Assembly: GCF_913773725.1 (NCBI RefSeq)
Contig: NZ_CAJYGK010000100.1
Span: 1-64,000, forward strand
Origin: an uncultured Aquabacterium sp.
GTDB lineage: Bacteria; Pseudomonadota; Gammaproteobacteria; Burkholderiales; Burkholderiaceae_C
Direction of reading: 5' to 3'
DNA length: 64,000 nucleotides
Of the stretch, positions 49,233 to 64,000 are shown one piece after another. A model generated the notes under the pieces. The model had not been told where the DNA came from. It made no database searches and worked only from the letters and a program-made list of their open reading frames with translations. A program made the position numbers and the translations under genes. Within the stretch, counting starts at the first letter, position 1; each line of letters starts with the position of its first letter.

Positions 49233-50363
49233 TCAGAACAGCTCGACGTCGCCCACGTGGGGATGGCCGTTGCCGATCAGGCCCGCGCGCACCAGCGCCT
49301 CGAAGCCGACCACACGGTTGCGCCCCTGGTGCTTGGCCTGGTAGACCGCCTGGTCTGCCCGTGAGAACGCCGCGTTCGGCGTGTCCTGCAGTTGCACCTC
49401 GGTGAACCCGACGCTCACGGTGACACGGCCCACCTGGGGGAAGGCATAGCCCTCGACCAGCAAGCGGAAGCGCTCGAAGGCTCCCAGCGCATCCGCTTCC
49501 GTGCCGCCGCGCAGCAGCACGACAAATTCTTCGCCACCGAAGCGATACAGCCGGTCCGAGTGTCGGAAGGTCTGCCGCATGATGCGGGCCACCAGCACCA
49601 GCACTTCGTCGCCGATCAGGTGGCCGTAGCCGTCGTTGACGCGCTTGAAGTGGTCGATGTCGATCACACCCAGCCAGTAGCCGGTGGCCGCTCCCTGGCG
49701 CCGTTCGGGGTCCGCCGGCAGGCCACCCGGCCCTCCCGCCGGAACGACCGGCATCGACGCCTTGAGGAAGGTGGTGTCGAAGGTCTGGCGGTTGAGCAGG
49801 CCCGTGAGGGCATCGCGCTGGCTGGACTCGAGCAGGCTCTGGAAGTTGGCAAAGACCCGCAGCAGCGTCTGGATGGGCCGCAGCGACTCCGGCGTCAATG
49901 CCAGCTCGGAACGGACTTCGAGCACGCCCGGCATGCCGATCTCGGCCAGCAGCGGCATCACGCAGGTATAGCGCCCTTCCTTGAGCACGGTCGGGCTGGC
50001 GGGCAGCACCGACTGCACCGCAGCGCGGATCTCCAGCGCCTCGAGGCGCAACGGAAAGCGCTCCTGGGCCGGCAGGGCGTCCATGTCGGCCCAGACCGGG
50101 TCGCTCACGGTGAGCTGGCCTCGCCGCGCCAGGCCGCTGCACAGCCAGTGCTTGGCATCGGTCTCGGCGCCCACGAGGCGGTACACCCCGACACTGACCG
50201 CCCCGAGCAGCTCCAGGACCCCCTGCGCCAGCGAAACGTCAAGCAGTTCACGGTCGCGCTGGGCCGTGAGCGAAGCCAGCTGCGAGATCGCGTCGTCGGC
50301 GAGCGGCCCGGGCGCAGACAGCGTCGGCGACTCGGTGGATGGGGCGCGAGAAGGGGCGTTCAC
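49233..50363 (-). CDS. GGDEF diguanylate cyclase with N-terminal sensor-like domain
   Basis: A 376-residue protein that should make cyclic di-GMP. The first 185 residues look GAF-like (LELLGAVSVGVYRLVG; YTCVMPLLAEIGMPGVLEVR). A short helix joins the GGDEF domain: DALTGLLNRQTFDTTFL, DIDHFKRVNDGYGHLIGDEV, and the active site GGEEF. An inhibitory I-site RHSD lies exactly five residues before it, so product feedback is likely. The start is GTG 50363. It directly follows pilL by 12 bases on the same strand, which ties it to type IV pilus control. Confidence 0.92.
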   Translation of the reverse strand: MNAPSRAPSTESPTLSAPGPLADDAISQLASLTAQRDRELLDVSLAQGVLELLGAVSVGVYRLVGAETDAKHWLCSGLARRGQLTVSDPVWADMDALPAQERFPLRLEALEIRAAVQSVLPASPTVLKEGRYTCVMPLLAEIGMPGVLEVRSELALTPESLRPIQTLLRVFANFQSLLESSQRDALTGLLNRQTFDTTFLKASMPVVPAGGPGGLPADPERRQGAATGYWLGVIDIDHFKRVNDGYGHLIGDEVLVLVARIMRQTFRHSDRLYRFGGEEFVVLLRGGTEADALGAFERFRLLVEGYAFPQVGRVTVSVGFTEVQLQDTPNAAFSRADQAVYQAKHQGRNRVVGFEALVRAGLIGNGHPHVGDVELF

Positions 50364-50375
50364 AACAGGAGGGGG

Positions 50376-57167
<6,792 letters not shown>

Positions 57168-57185
57168 GCGTCATCCCGTCCGGGG

Positions 57186-59516
57186 TCAGGAAGCAATCTT
57201 GAATCGGGCCACCGACTGCTGCAGTTCTTCAGCGGTCTTCGACAGTTCGCGCACGAGCTGCGTGGTGGACCGGGTGCCCTCGCCCGTCTGTTCCGTCACG
57301 GCAAAGATGTGCTGGATGTTGGCCACGACCACGTTGGCCGACTCGGCTTCCTTCAGCGCCTGCGCCGAGATCTGCTCGATCAGCTCGGCCAAACGGCGCG
57401 ACACGCGGTCGATGTCGCCCAGTGCCGAACCGGCGGCGTCAGACAACCGGGCCCCTTCCACCACACCCTGCGTGGAGCGTTCCATGGCGGCCACGGCATC
57501 CTGCGTGTCGGTCTGAATGGTTCGCACCAGCGCGGCAATTTCACGCGTCGCATCGGCCGAGCGTTCGGCCAGACGCTGCACTTCCTCGGCCACCACCGAG
57601 AAGCCGCGACCGGCTTCACCGGCCGAGGCCGCCTGGATGGCGGCGTTCAGCGCCAGCACGTTCGTCTGCTCCGTGATGTCCGAAATCAGCTCGGTGATTT
57701 CGCCGATCTCCTGCGACGACTCGCCCAGCCGCTTGATGCGCTTGGACGTTTCCTGGATCTGTTCGCGGATGGTATTCATGCCGCCGATGGCGTTCTGCAC
57801 GGCCTCCAGCCCCGAGTCGGCGGCGGCCAGCGACTGGCGCGCCACCTCGGCCGACTGCTGGGCCTGCGCAGACACCTCGTTGATTCGGCCCGCCATCTGC
57901 AGCACCGATTCACCGGTCTCGCGGATCTCGCGCAGCTGCTCGTCGGAGGCGGCCAGCAGCTCGGTCGACGTTGCTTCCACCTGGCTGGTGGTGTCCGTCA
58001 CCCGCTGCACCGTGCCCTGCACCTGGGCCACGAGGTTGCGCAGTTCTTCCACGGTGAAGTTCACCGAGTCGGCAATCGCGCCGGTGATGTCCTCGGTCAC
58101 GGTGGCCTGCTGCGTCAGGTCGCCTTCGGCCACCAGTTGCAGTTCGTTCATCAGCCGCAGAATGGCCGCCTGGTTCGCGTCGTTAACGCGCTTGGCCTCG
58201 CGCTCCTGACGCTCGGCCTCCTGGCGCTGGAATTCGGCGATGCGGGCGCGGTGACGCTGGTCCGTCAGGAAGACCCGTAGCAGGCCCCACGCGGCGGCGG
58301 CCGTACCCAGCAGGAACACCAGAATCAGGGCCACGTTGGCCCCGCCGATGCCTGCGCCATCGTTCAGGCGCGTCTGCACATCCTCCAGGCCTTTGCGCAG
58401 CGGTTCGCTGTCGTCGATGATGGCCACCTGGGCGTCCCGCGCGGCCACCAGACCTTGCAGCGAACCCAGGATGAAGGTGGACTGGGTGCGGGTCCGCTCG
58501 AAGATCTTCAGCAGGGCCTCCAGCTGCTCGCGCAAGGCTGGATCGCGGGTGCCGGTCAGGTGCAGATCGGCATTGCCGGACAGCAGACCTTCGGCGATTT
58601 CCTTGAAGGCGTTGAGGTCCTTGCCCAGCAGGAACACGGCCTCGGTGGACACCCCCTCCACCGTCAGGAACTCGTTGGCCGACTTGCCGATCCGCTGAGT
58701 CAGCATCACCAACTGGTTCAGTGCCAGTGACTCGCCCGTCGACACCCCGCCCTTTTCCAGCCGCGCGGTGGCAATGCCCTCGGCCAGGTCCAGCAGCTCG
58801 GACGACTGCGCGTTCACCTCGCGCAGGGCCTGGCTCACCTGGGTCAGCGTCTGCTTCTGCGCCAGCACATAGTTGGCGTTCTTCTCGGCCCGGTCGACCA
58901 GCTGCAACAGGGGGGTCAGCGACTCACGCGCCCCGCCCGATACCTCGCTCAGGCCCGCCTTTCTGTCGCCTTGCGCGAGCCCCCGCACGTTCGTGGCCAG
59001 CACCTTCACACTGTCTTGCACCTCGGAGAACGCCTGCGCCCGCCCCACCAGCGCCTGAGACACCGACTTGGCCAGCCGCTGCGACTGCATCAGCGCCTGG
59101 CCCGTCGCACCGGTCTGGGCCGCACGGCGATCGGCGGAGTTCACCGAGAGGAAGGCGCTCAGCACCAACCCCAGCACGCCCACGGCCAGCACACCACCGA
59201 GCAGCCGCTGCTGGCGATCCAGCCCGAGATGGCCGACCAGGGGCAGCCCCGACTGGGGCTCCAGCACGCCGTCCTCCAGCGTGTCGGCCTTGAGCCGGTT
59301 ATCAAAGTAGTCGGGCGGGAATTCCGATGGCGCAGCCTCGGAGATGACGGAGTCGGTCTGTGTCGCTGGCTGCAGGGTCGAGGGGCTGGCCGACTGCGTG
59401 TCGACGGTTCGGGCGCCCGATGTCACGACCATGCCCTCGGTGCTCAAGGCCTCCGGCTGGACCTCGTCCTCCTCGCGCGGCTTGCCCAGCTCCTTGATTC
59501 GACTCAGGAAACTCAT
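57186..59516 (-). CDS. pilJ: Type IV pilus methyl-accepting chemoreceptor PilJ
   Basis: A 776-residue transducer. A 100-residue cytoplasmic start is unusual for chemoreceptors but typical of betaproteobacterial PilJ. Membrane helix 1 is [19 protein letters not shown], then a periplasmic PilJ double domain, helix 2 ([20 protein letters not shown]), HAMP, and the signalling hairpin with tip [20 protein letters not shown] and [23 protein letters not shown] 59516 is chosen; an in-frame ATG 15 bases upstream would add five residues. Confidence 0.94.
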   Translation of the reverse strand: MSFLSRIKELGKPREEDEVQPEALSTEGMVVTSGARTVDTQSASPSTLQPATQTDSVISEAAPSEFPPDYFDNRLKADTLEDGVLEPQSGLPLVGHLGLDRQQRLLGGVLAVGVLGLVLSAFLSVNSADRRAAQTGATGQALMQSQRLAKSVSQALVGRAQAFSEVQDSVKVLATNVRGLAQGDRKAGLSEVSGGARESLTPLLQLVDRAEKNANYVLAQKQTLTQVSQALREVNAQSSELLDLAEGIATARLEKGGVSTGESLALNQLVMLTQRIGKSANEFLTVEGVSTEAVFLLGKDLNAFKEIAEGLLSGNADLHLTGTRDPALREQLEALLKIFERTRTQSTFILGSLQGLVAARDAQVAIIDDSEPLRKGLEDVQTRLNDGAGIGGANVALILVFLLGTAAAAWGLLRVFLTDQRHRARIAEFQRQEAERQEREAKRVNDANQAAILRLMNELQLVAEGDLTQQATVTEDITGAIADSVNFTVEELRNLVAQVQGTVQRVTDTTSQVEATSTELLAASDEQLREIRETGESVLQMAGRINEVSAQAQQSAEVARQSLAAADSGLEAVQNAIGGMNTIREQIQETSKRIKRLGESSQEIGEITELISDITEQTNVLALNAAIQAASAGEAGRGFSVVAEEVQRLAERSADATREIAALVRTIQTDTQDAVAAMERSTQGVVEGARLSDAAGSALGDIDRVSRRLAELIEQISAQALKEAESANVVVANIQHIFAVTEQTGEGTRSTTQLVRELSKTAEELQQSVARFKIAS

Positions 59517-59569
59517 GTGAACGTGCTCCAAACTGACAACGGGTGAGCCTGTGGCGGGTGAGCACCCGG

Positions 59570-60106
59570 TCAGGCATCGATTTTCAGAAACGCTTCATCG
59601 GCCGCCAGCGCGGCCAGGTCCAGCTCGTACCAGACACGACCCTGGGCATCGGCCAGGGCCCGGACCACGAAGTGCGGGGCGGCCTCGCCGCCTTCGGCGG
59701 GCTGGAGCGCATCAGGCTGGCGCAGCCCCAACAAGCGGTCGATCAGCAGGCAGGCGTTGAGTTGCAGCCCCTGGTTGAACGCCACCAGACGGCCGGCATC
59801 CCGGGCCGGCACATCGCTGCCGGTCCGCGGAGCCCGGTCTCGCAGCCCCAGAAAGCGGCCGAGATCCGCCACGCCGTGCAGGTGGCCACGCAGGTTCGCC
59901 ACGCCCAGGAACCAGGGCTGGCTGTGGGGCACGGCCTGAATGGCAGCCACAGGGAAGATTTCGCCCGCCTGGTCCAGCGGCAGCAGGAAGCCATGCGCCG
60001 CAATCTCGACCGCGAGCCAGTTTCGTGTGGGCGCCTGCTCACGCACGCGTTGCAGGCGGTCCGCCAGACGCTGCTGCAGCTGTCGTAGGGCTTCCTTGTT
60101 GGCCAT
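59570..60106 (-). CDS. pilI: Type IV pilus CheW-like coupling protein PilI
   Basis: A 178-residue CheW-domain adaptor linking PilJ to PilL. The CheW core is seen as [40 protein letters not shown] and [19 protein letters not shown]. It begins with a short helix ([17 protein letters not shown]). It follows pilH by 10 bases and precedes pilJ. Confidence 0.93.
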   Translation of the reverse strand: MANKEALRQLQQRLADRLQRVREQAPTRNWLAVEIAAHGFLLPLDQAGEIFPVAAIQAVPHSQPWFLGVANLRGHLHGVADLGRFLGLRDRAPRTGSDVPARDAGRLVAFNQGLQLNACLLIDRLLGLRQPDALQPAEGGEAAPHFVVRALADAQGRVWYELDLAALAADEAFLKIDA

Positions 60107-60116
60107 CTGCCCGCCC

Positions 60117-60482
60117 TCAGCCGAAGGCCTTGATCTTGGCGAGCAACTCGTCCGGGTTCACCGGCTTGACGACGTAATCGCGCGCACCCTGGCGCATGCC
60201 CCACACGCGATCGGTTTCCTGATTCTTGCTGGAGCAGATGATCACGGGAATCGCGGCGTACTGCGGATCACGGGTGATGGTGCGGGTGAGCTGGAAACCG
60301 TTCTGCCCCGGCATCACGACGTCCATCAGGATCAGATCCGGCTTGTCTTCCTGCAGTCGGCGCAGCGCCTCTTCCCCATTTTCGGCGGTCCGCACCTGAT
60401 AACCCTTCTTGGTCAGGAGTTCGGACAGCACGTGCAATTCGGTCTTGGAATCGTCAACCAGCAGTATTTTCTGAATCGGCAT
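60117..60482 (-). CDS. pilH: Type IV pilus response regulator PilH
   Basis: A 121-residue single receiver domain. The acidic pair is in KILLVDDSKTELHVLSELL, the phospho-Asp in LILMDVVMPGQNGF, the Ser switch in VIICSSKNQETD and the Lys in YVVKPVNPDELL. It is one of two CheY-like outputs of PilL; PilH probably drives retraction or acts as a phosphate sink. ATG 60482 follows AGGT. Confidence 0.93.
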   Translation of the reverse strand: MPIQKILLVDDSKTELHVLSELLTKKGYQVRTAENGEEALRRLQEDKPDLILMDVVMPGQNGFQLTRTITRDPQYAAIPVIICSSKNQETDRVWGMRQGARDYVVKPVNPDELLAKIKAFG

Positions 60483-60588
60483 GCTTTTACCTCGGCACAC
60501 GACAGGCTGCCACAAGGCCGTGGCGGCACGTGTTTCAAATCATTTCTGACACCCCGGATGACGGGACACCACGCGAAAGCCGGGACAC

Positions 60589-61011
60589 TCACCCGCCCGC
60601 ATACTGGGACACGGCCTGAAGCAACTGGTCCTTGGTGAACGGCTTGGTGAGGTAGTCCTGTGAGCCCACCATGCGCCCGCGGGCCTTGTCGAACAGCCCG
60701 TCCTTGGACGACAGCATGATCACCGGCGTGCGGGCAAAGCGCGGGTTGCGCTTGATGATGGCGCACGTCTGATAGCCATCGAGCCGTGGCATCAGGATGT
60801 CGCAGAAGATGACGTCCGGCTCGTGGTCATTGACCTTGGAAAGGGCGTCGAAGCCGTCCTCGGCCAGCACCACCTCGTACCCACCCTGCTTCAGAAAGAT
60901 TTCCGCGCTGCGCCGGATCGTGTTGCTGTCATCGATGACCAGCACCTTCCTGGCACCCGCACTGCCGGCCGCCTCGGGCCCGGGCTGCGCGGTGTTTTCA
61001 ATGTCTGACAC
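60589..61011 (-). CDS. pilG: Type IV pilus response regulator PilG
   Basis: A 140-residue single receiver domain with a 20-residue flexible start. Key residues are in VLVIDDSNTIRRSAEIFLKQ, VIFCDILMPRLDGYQT, VIMLSSKDGLFDKARG and YLTKPFTKDQLL. The start is GTG 61011, after GGAGGAG. It heads the pilGHIJL cluster; the 106-base gap to pilH is the largest inside the cluster. Confidence 0.93.
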   Translation of the reverse strand: MSDIENTAQPGPEAAGSAGARKVLVIDDSNTIRRSAEIFLKQGGYEVVLAEDGFDALSKVNDHEPDVIFCDILMPRLDGYQTCAIIKRNPRFARTPVIMLSSKDGLFDKARGRMVGSQDYLTKPFTKDQLLQAVSQYAGG

Positions 61012-61034
61012 GGACCCGCTCCTCCAAACGTCGG

Positions 61035-61053
61035 CACCCGCTCAAAAGGCGGG
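61035..61053 (-). other. Small hairpin between the rubredoxin gene and pilG
   Basis: ACCCGC, loop TCAAAAG, GCGGGT. The six-base stem lies between the rubredoxin stop and the pilG ribosome site. On the minus strand only TTT follows after six bases, so it would be a weak attenuator at most. Confidence 0.35.
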
Positions 61054-61088
61054 TCACCGTGGTCACAGCTTATATCGTCAGGATGACG

Positions 61089-61262
61089 TCAGACCTGAAC
61101 CATCTCAAAGTCGTCCTTGCGTGCGCCGCATTCCGGGCACACCCAGTTCATCGGCACATCCTCCCAGCGGGTCCCCGGGGGAATGCCTTCGTCCGGCAGC
61201 CCTGCGGCTTCGTCGTAAATCCAGCCACAGATCAGGCACATCCAGGTTCGGAATTCGTTCAC
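61089..61262 (-). CDS. Rubredoxin
   Basis: A 57-residue iron protein with the two iron-binding pairs C9/C12 (WMCLICGWIYDEAAGLP) and C42/C45 (NWVCPECGARKDDFEMVQV). It carries single electrons in the cytoplasm, for example to alkane or oxygen-reducing enzymes; the partner is not in the window. The start is taken as GTG 61262 because it gives the family length; the ribosome site is weak. It is divergent from thiD and upstream of pilG. Confidence 0.92.
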   Translation of the reverse strand: MNEFRTWMCLICGWIYDEAAGLPDEGIPPGTRWEDVPMNWVCPECGARKDDFEMVQV

Positions 61263-61282
61263 GTCAACAAGATCAGCTTGAA

Positions 61283-61300
61283 TACAATGGATCGATTGTA
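61283..61300. promoter_or_regulatory. Near-palindrome between the rubredoxin and thiD genes with back-to-back -10-like boxes
   Basis: TACAAT, GGATCG, ATTGTA: six-base arms are perfect, and the centre differs from symmetry by one base pair. Each arm reads TACAAT on its own strand, one off the -10 consensus at position three, so both divergent genes may use it. No good -35 boxes were found. Confidence 0.4.
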
Positions 61301-61370
61301 GCCACCTGCCGGACGGCGCCACCCCAGGGTTTCTGGGCACGGCGCACCGGCCAGAGATACTGTTGAACGC

Positions 61371-62327
61371 ATGAATTCACCTCAGAACAGCGCTGATGAA
61401 ACCACCCCGGTGACCGGCGAGCAGGATTCCGGTGCGCCGGCATGCGTCCTGAGCTTCAACGCCAATGACCCGAGCGGCGCCTCCGGCATCGGGGCCGACA
61501 TCGCCACCATCTCGGCCATGGGGGCGCACGGCCTGCCCGTCGTCACCAGCCTGCTGATCCGTGACACCGCCGAGGTGTTCGAATCGCACGAAATCGACCC
61601 CGACGCCGTGGTGGACCAGGCGCGCTCTATTCTGGAAGACTGCACCATTGCCGCCTGGAAGGTGGGCTTCCTGGGCAGCGCCGAAGGGGTGAGCGCCGTG
61701 GCCGAAATCCTGTCCGACTACTCGGACGTGCCGCTGGTGTCCTACCTGCCCAACCTGTCCTGGATGGACGAAGACCCGCAGACGGCCTACCTGGACGCCT
61801 TCCGCGAACTCATCCTGCCCGCCACGCGGGTGTTGGTCGGCAACCACAAGACGCTGACCGACTTCCTGCTGCCCGAGTGGGATGCCGAGCGCCAGCCCTC
61901 GGCCCGCGAACTCGCTGTGGCCGCCGGCGAACTCGGCGCCGACTACGTGCTGGTGACCGGCATCCAGCTGCCAGACCAGTACATCGACAACGTGCTGGCC
62001 TCGCCCCAGGGGGCCCTGTGTGGCGAGCGCTTCGAGCGCTTCGACACCGCCTTCGTCGGCGCGGGCGACACGCTGTCGGCGGCGCTGGCCGCCATCCTGT
62101 CGTCGGGCACCGAGCTGGATGTGGCCGTGTCCGAGGCCTTGAGCTTCCTCGACCAGTCGCTGGATGCGGGTTTCCGCCCCGGCATGGGCGGCGTGGTGCC
62201 TGACCGCTTCTTCTGGGCCCTGCCCCCTGGCGAACAGCCCGCGGAAGGCGCCGCCAGCGCCGCCCCTGAGAACGCCCCCCTTCTTGACGACTCCACCCCG
62301 CCGCCTTCTTCGCGCAATGTCCACTAA
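61371..62327 (+). CDS. thiD: Hydroxymethylpyrimidine/phosphomethylpyrimidine kinase ThiD
   Basis: A 318-residue ribokinase-fold kinase of thiamine synthesis. The start of the fold [20 protein letters not shown] and the catalytic C-terminal block [20 protein letters not shown] are clear, as is [11 protein letters not shown]. The pyrimidine-binding region differs from E. coli ThiD (no GxQA loop as such), which is common in the betaproteobacterial version next to hemL, so the exact substrate is a little less sure. No TPP riboswitch was seen in the 108-base gap upstream. It overlaps hemL by 11 bases. Confidence 0.85.
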   Translation: MNSPQNSADETTPVTGEQDSGAPACVLSFNANDPSGASGIGADIATISAMGAHGLPVVTSLLIRDTAEVFESHEIDPDAVVDQARSILEDCTIAAWKVGFLGSAEGVSAVAEILSDYSDVPLVSYLPNLSWMDEDPQTAYLDAFRELILPATRVLVGNHKTLTDFLLPEWDAERQPSARELAVAAGELGADYVLVTGIQLPDQYIDNVLASPQGALCGERFERFDTAFVGAGDTLSAALAAILSSGTELDVAVSEALSFLDQSLDAGFRPGMGGVVPDRFFWALPPGEQPAEGAASAAPENAPLLDDSTPPPSSRNVH

Positions 62328-63609
62328 CACCGAGCTGTTCGAGCGCGCCCAGCGCGTCATCCCGGGCGGCGTGAACTCGCCCGTGCGCGCCTTCCGCGCC
62401 GTCGGCGGCACGCCCCGCTTCATCCAGCGCGCTCAGGGCGCCTACATGTGGGACGCCGAAGGCACCCGCTACATCGACTACATCGGCTCGTGGGGCCCGA
62501 TGATCCTGGGTCACGGCCACCCCGAGGTGCTCGAGGCGGTGCAGAAGGCGGCTGTCGACGGCTTCTCCTTCGGCGCCCCCACCGAGCGCGAAGTGGAACT
62601 GGCCGAGGCCATCCTGGCCCATGTGCCGAGCGCCGAACAGGTGCGCCTGGTCAGCTCGGGCACCGAAGCCGGCATGAGCGCCATCCGCCTGGCGCGCGGC
62701 GTGACCGGCCGCAGCAAGCTGATCAAGTTCGAGGGCTGCTACCACGGCCATGCGGACGCCCTGCTGGTCAAGGCCGGCTCGGGCCTGGCCACCTTCGGCC
62801 ACCACACCAGCGCCGGCGTGCCCCCTGAGGTGGTGCAGCACACGCTGGTGCTCGAGTACAACAACATCGAGCAGATCGAGCAGGCGTTTGCCACCCAGGG
62901 TGACGAGATCGCCTGCGTGATGATCGAGCCCATCGCCGGCAACATGAACTTCGTGCGCGCCAGCGTGCCCTTCGTGAAGCGCATCCGCGAGCTGTGCGAT
63001 CAGCACGGCGCGCTGTTCGTGTTCGATGAGGTGATGAGCGGCTTCCGCGTGGCCCTGGGCAGCGCACAAAGCCTGTACGCGCAGGCCATTCCGGGCTTCC
63101 GCCCGGACATCAGCGTGTTCGGCAAGGTCATCGGGGGCGGCATGCCGCTGGCCGCGTTTGCCAGCACCCGCGCCATCATGTCCAAGCTGGCCCCGCTGGG
63201 TCCGGTCTACCAGGCCGGCACGCTGTCGGGCAACCCGGTGGCCACGGCCTGCGGCCTGACCACGCTCAAGCTCATCGGCCAGCCGGGCTTCTTCGACGCG
63301 CTGGGGGAACGCACCCGCAGCCTCATGACCGGACTGGACGGTGCGGCCAGGGCCGCCGGCATCGAGTTCTGCACCGACAGCCAGGGCGGCATGTTCGGTT
63401 TCTTCTTCGCGCCGGAACTGCCTCAGCACTACCAGGCCGTGATGGCCCGCGGCACCGACACGTTCAACCGCTTCTTCCACCTGATGTTGGACCAGGGCGT
63501 GTACCTGGCCCCGGCCATGTACGAAGCCGGATTTGTCAGCGCGGCGCACACCGCGCAGGACATCGCCGACACGGTGGCGGCCGCCGCCAACGCCTTCCGC
63601 CAGCTCTGA
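62317..63609 (+). CDS. hemL: Glutamate-1-semialdehyde 2,1-aminomutase
   Basis: A 430-residue PLP enzyme that makes 5-aminolevulinate for heme. Family start [20 protein letters not shown], the segment [35 protein letters not shown], the [13 protein letters not shown] block, and the PLP lysine in [15 protein letters not shown] are all present. ATG 62317 lies inside the end of thiD. A clear hairpin follows. Confidence 0.96.
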   Translation: MSTNTELFERAQRVIPGGVNSPVRAFRAVGGTPRFIQRAQGAYMWDAEGTRYIDYIGSWGPMILGHGHPEVLEAVQKAAVDGFSFGAPTEREVELAEAILAHVPSAEQVRLVSSGTEAGMSAIRLARGVTGRSKLIKFEGCYHGHADALLVKAGSGLATFGHHTSAGVPPEVVQHTLVLEYNNIEQIEQAFATQGDEIACVMIEPIAGNMNFVRASVPFVKRIRELCDQHGALFVFDEVMSGFRVALGSAQSLYAQAIPGFRPDISVFGKVIGGGMPLAAFASTRAIMSKLAPLGPVYQAGTLSGNPVATACGLTTLKLIGQPGFFDALGERTRSLMTGLDGAARAAGIEFCTDSQGGMFGFFFAPELPQHYQAVMARGTDTFNRFFHLMLDQGVYLAPAMYEAGFVSAAHTAQDIADTVAAAANAFRQL

Positions 63610-63648
63610 ACCAGGCCCAGGGCCGCGCCGCCCTCGTCCTTTCTGCCC

Positions 63649-63674
63649 AGGCCACCCCTCAGCGGGTGGCCTTT
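63649..63674 (+). terminator. Terminator-like hairpin after hemL
   Basis: AGGCCACCC, loop CTCAGC, GGGTGGCCT: a perfect 9-bp stem starting 40 bases after the stop, followed by TT and then GCATTC. The T run is short, so it may be leaky. Confidence 0.65.
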
Positions 63675-63723
63675 GCATTCAGAAGCACAAGAACGTGCCG
63701 GTGCGCTGCCTACAATGCGCGCC

Positions 63724-64000
63724 ATGCACATCCACATCCTTGGCATCTGCGGCACCTTCATGGGTGGCGTGGCCGCTCTGGCCCGTGAGGCGGGCCACCG
63801 TGTGACCGGCTGCGACGCCGGCGTCTATCCGCCGATGAGCGACCAGCTGCGCGCCCTGGGCATCGAGCTGATCGAAGGCTACACGGTGGACCAGCTCGCG
63901 CTGAAGCCTGACCTGTTCGTGATCGGCAACGTCGTCAGCCGGGGCAACCCGCTGATGGAAGCCATTCTGGACGGTGGCCTGCCGTACACCAGCGGCCCGC
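63724..64000 (+). CDS. mpl: UDP-N-acetylmuramate:L-alanyl-gamma-D-glutamyl-meso-diaminopimelate ligase Mpl (partial)
   Basis: The first 92 residues of a Mur-ligase family protein, cut by the window end. MHIHILGICGTFMGGVAALA followed by REAGHRVTGCD and VYPPMSDQLRALGIEL is the Mpl form of the Mur N-terminal nucleotide fold; MurC has a different start. Mpl recycles cell-wall tripeptide onto UDP-MurNAc. Further sequence is needed for the ATP domain. Confidence 0.88.
   Translation, partial: MHIHILGICGTFMGGVAALAREAGHRVTGCDAGVYPPMSDQLRALGIELIEGYTVDQLALKPDLFVIGNVVSRGNPLMEAILDGGLPYTSGP

Noticed and set aside
61263-61370. A TPP riboswitch before thiD
   Set aside because: The gap is too short after the start site and lacks the conserved thi-box sequences.

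Overview
The window is GC-rich, gene-dense DNA from a betaproteobacterium, most likely of the order Burkholderiales. The basis is the gene order (algH-ruvX-pyrR-pyrB-pyrX, rubredoxin-thiD-hemL, trxB divergent from a Crp-like gene followed by ftsK-lolA), the zinc-free form of ribosomal protein L33 and the close resemblance of the proteins to Burkholderiales families. I saw no rRNA, tRNA, CRISPR array, insertion sequence or prophage. Genes are tightly packed: only one stretch above 300 bases (30173-30697) lacks a gene, and it looks like the promoter and long leader of an RNA helicase gene.

Layout. 1-5079 (minus): a heavy-metal RND efflux operon, with a czcI-like first gene broken by one in-frame amber codon, then czcC, a His-rich membrane protein, czcB and a czcA cut by the window edge. 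5167-10326 (plus): hoxFUYHW, an NAD-reducing soluble [NiFe] hydrogenase and its maturation protease. 10316-14017: a module for breakdown of unsaturated fatty acids (dienoyl-CoA isomerase and FadH reductase) divergent from an AphA-like PadR regulator, with two matching palindromic operators between fadH and padR. 13977-15535: two tandem paralogous membrane proteins with an unusual V-P-V/I-P-I strand-repeat domain that I do not recognise. 15639-15848: a small oxidoreductase-like cysteine protein.

15881-28760: a type VI secretion locus in two divergent units. The minus unit is a TPR lipoprotein, tssB, tssC, hcp, tssE, tssF, tssG and tssH. The plus unit is tssJ, tssK and tssL. tssM, tssA, vgrG and PAAR genes are absent, so the locus is incomplete here. 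28775-39557: housekeeping genes (rarA, a DEAD-box helicase, lolA, ftsK, a Crp-type regulator, trxB, rpmB-rpmG, fabI). 39585-43670: a fatty acid desaturase, a PstS-like periplasmic protein with a porin, and plsC. 43702-47552: a translationally coupled pyrimidine operon with a catalytically dead dihydroorotase homologue. 47655-50363: a photolyase and a diguanylate cyclase.

50376-61011 (minus): the type IV pilus chemosensory system pilG-pilH-pilI-pilJ-pilL, where PilL/ChpA is a 2263-residue hybrid kinase. 61089-64000: rubredoxin, thiD, hemL and the start of mpl. The most interesting items are the tandem strand-repeat membrane proteins, the AphA-like operators at the fatty acid module, the Shine-Dalgarno-masking inverted repeat before czcC, the broken czcI, the paired G-tracts in the T6SS divergent promoter and the incomplete T6SS gene set.
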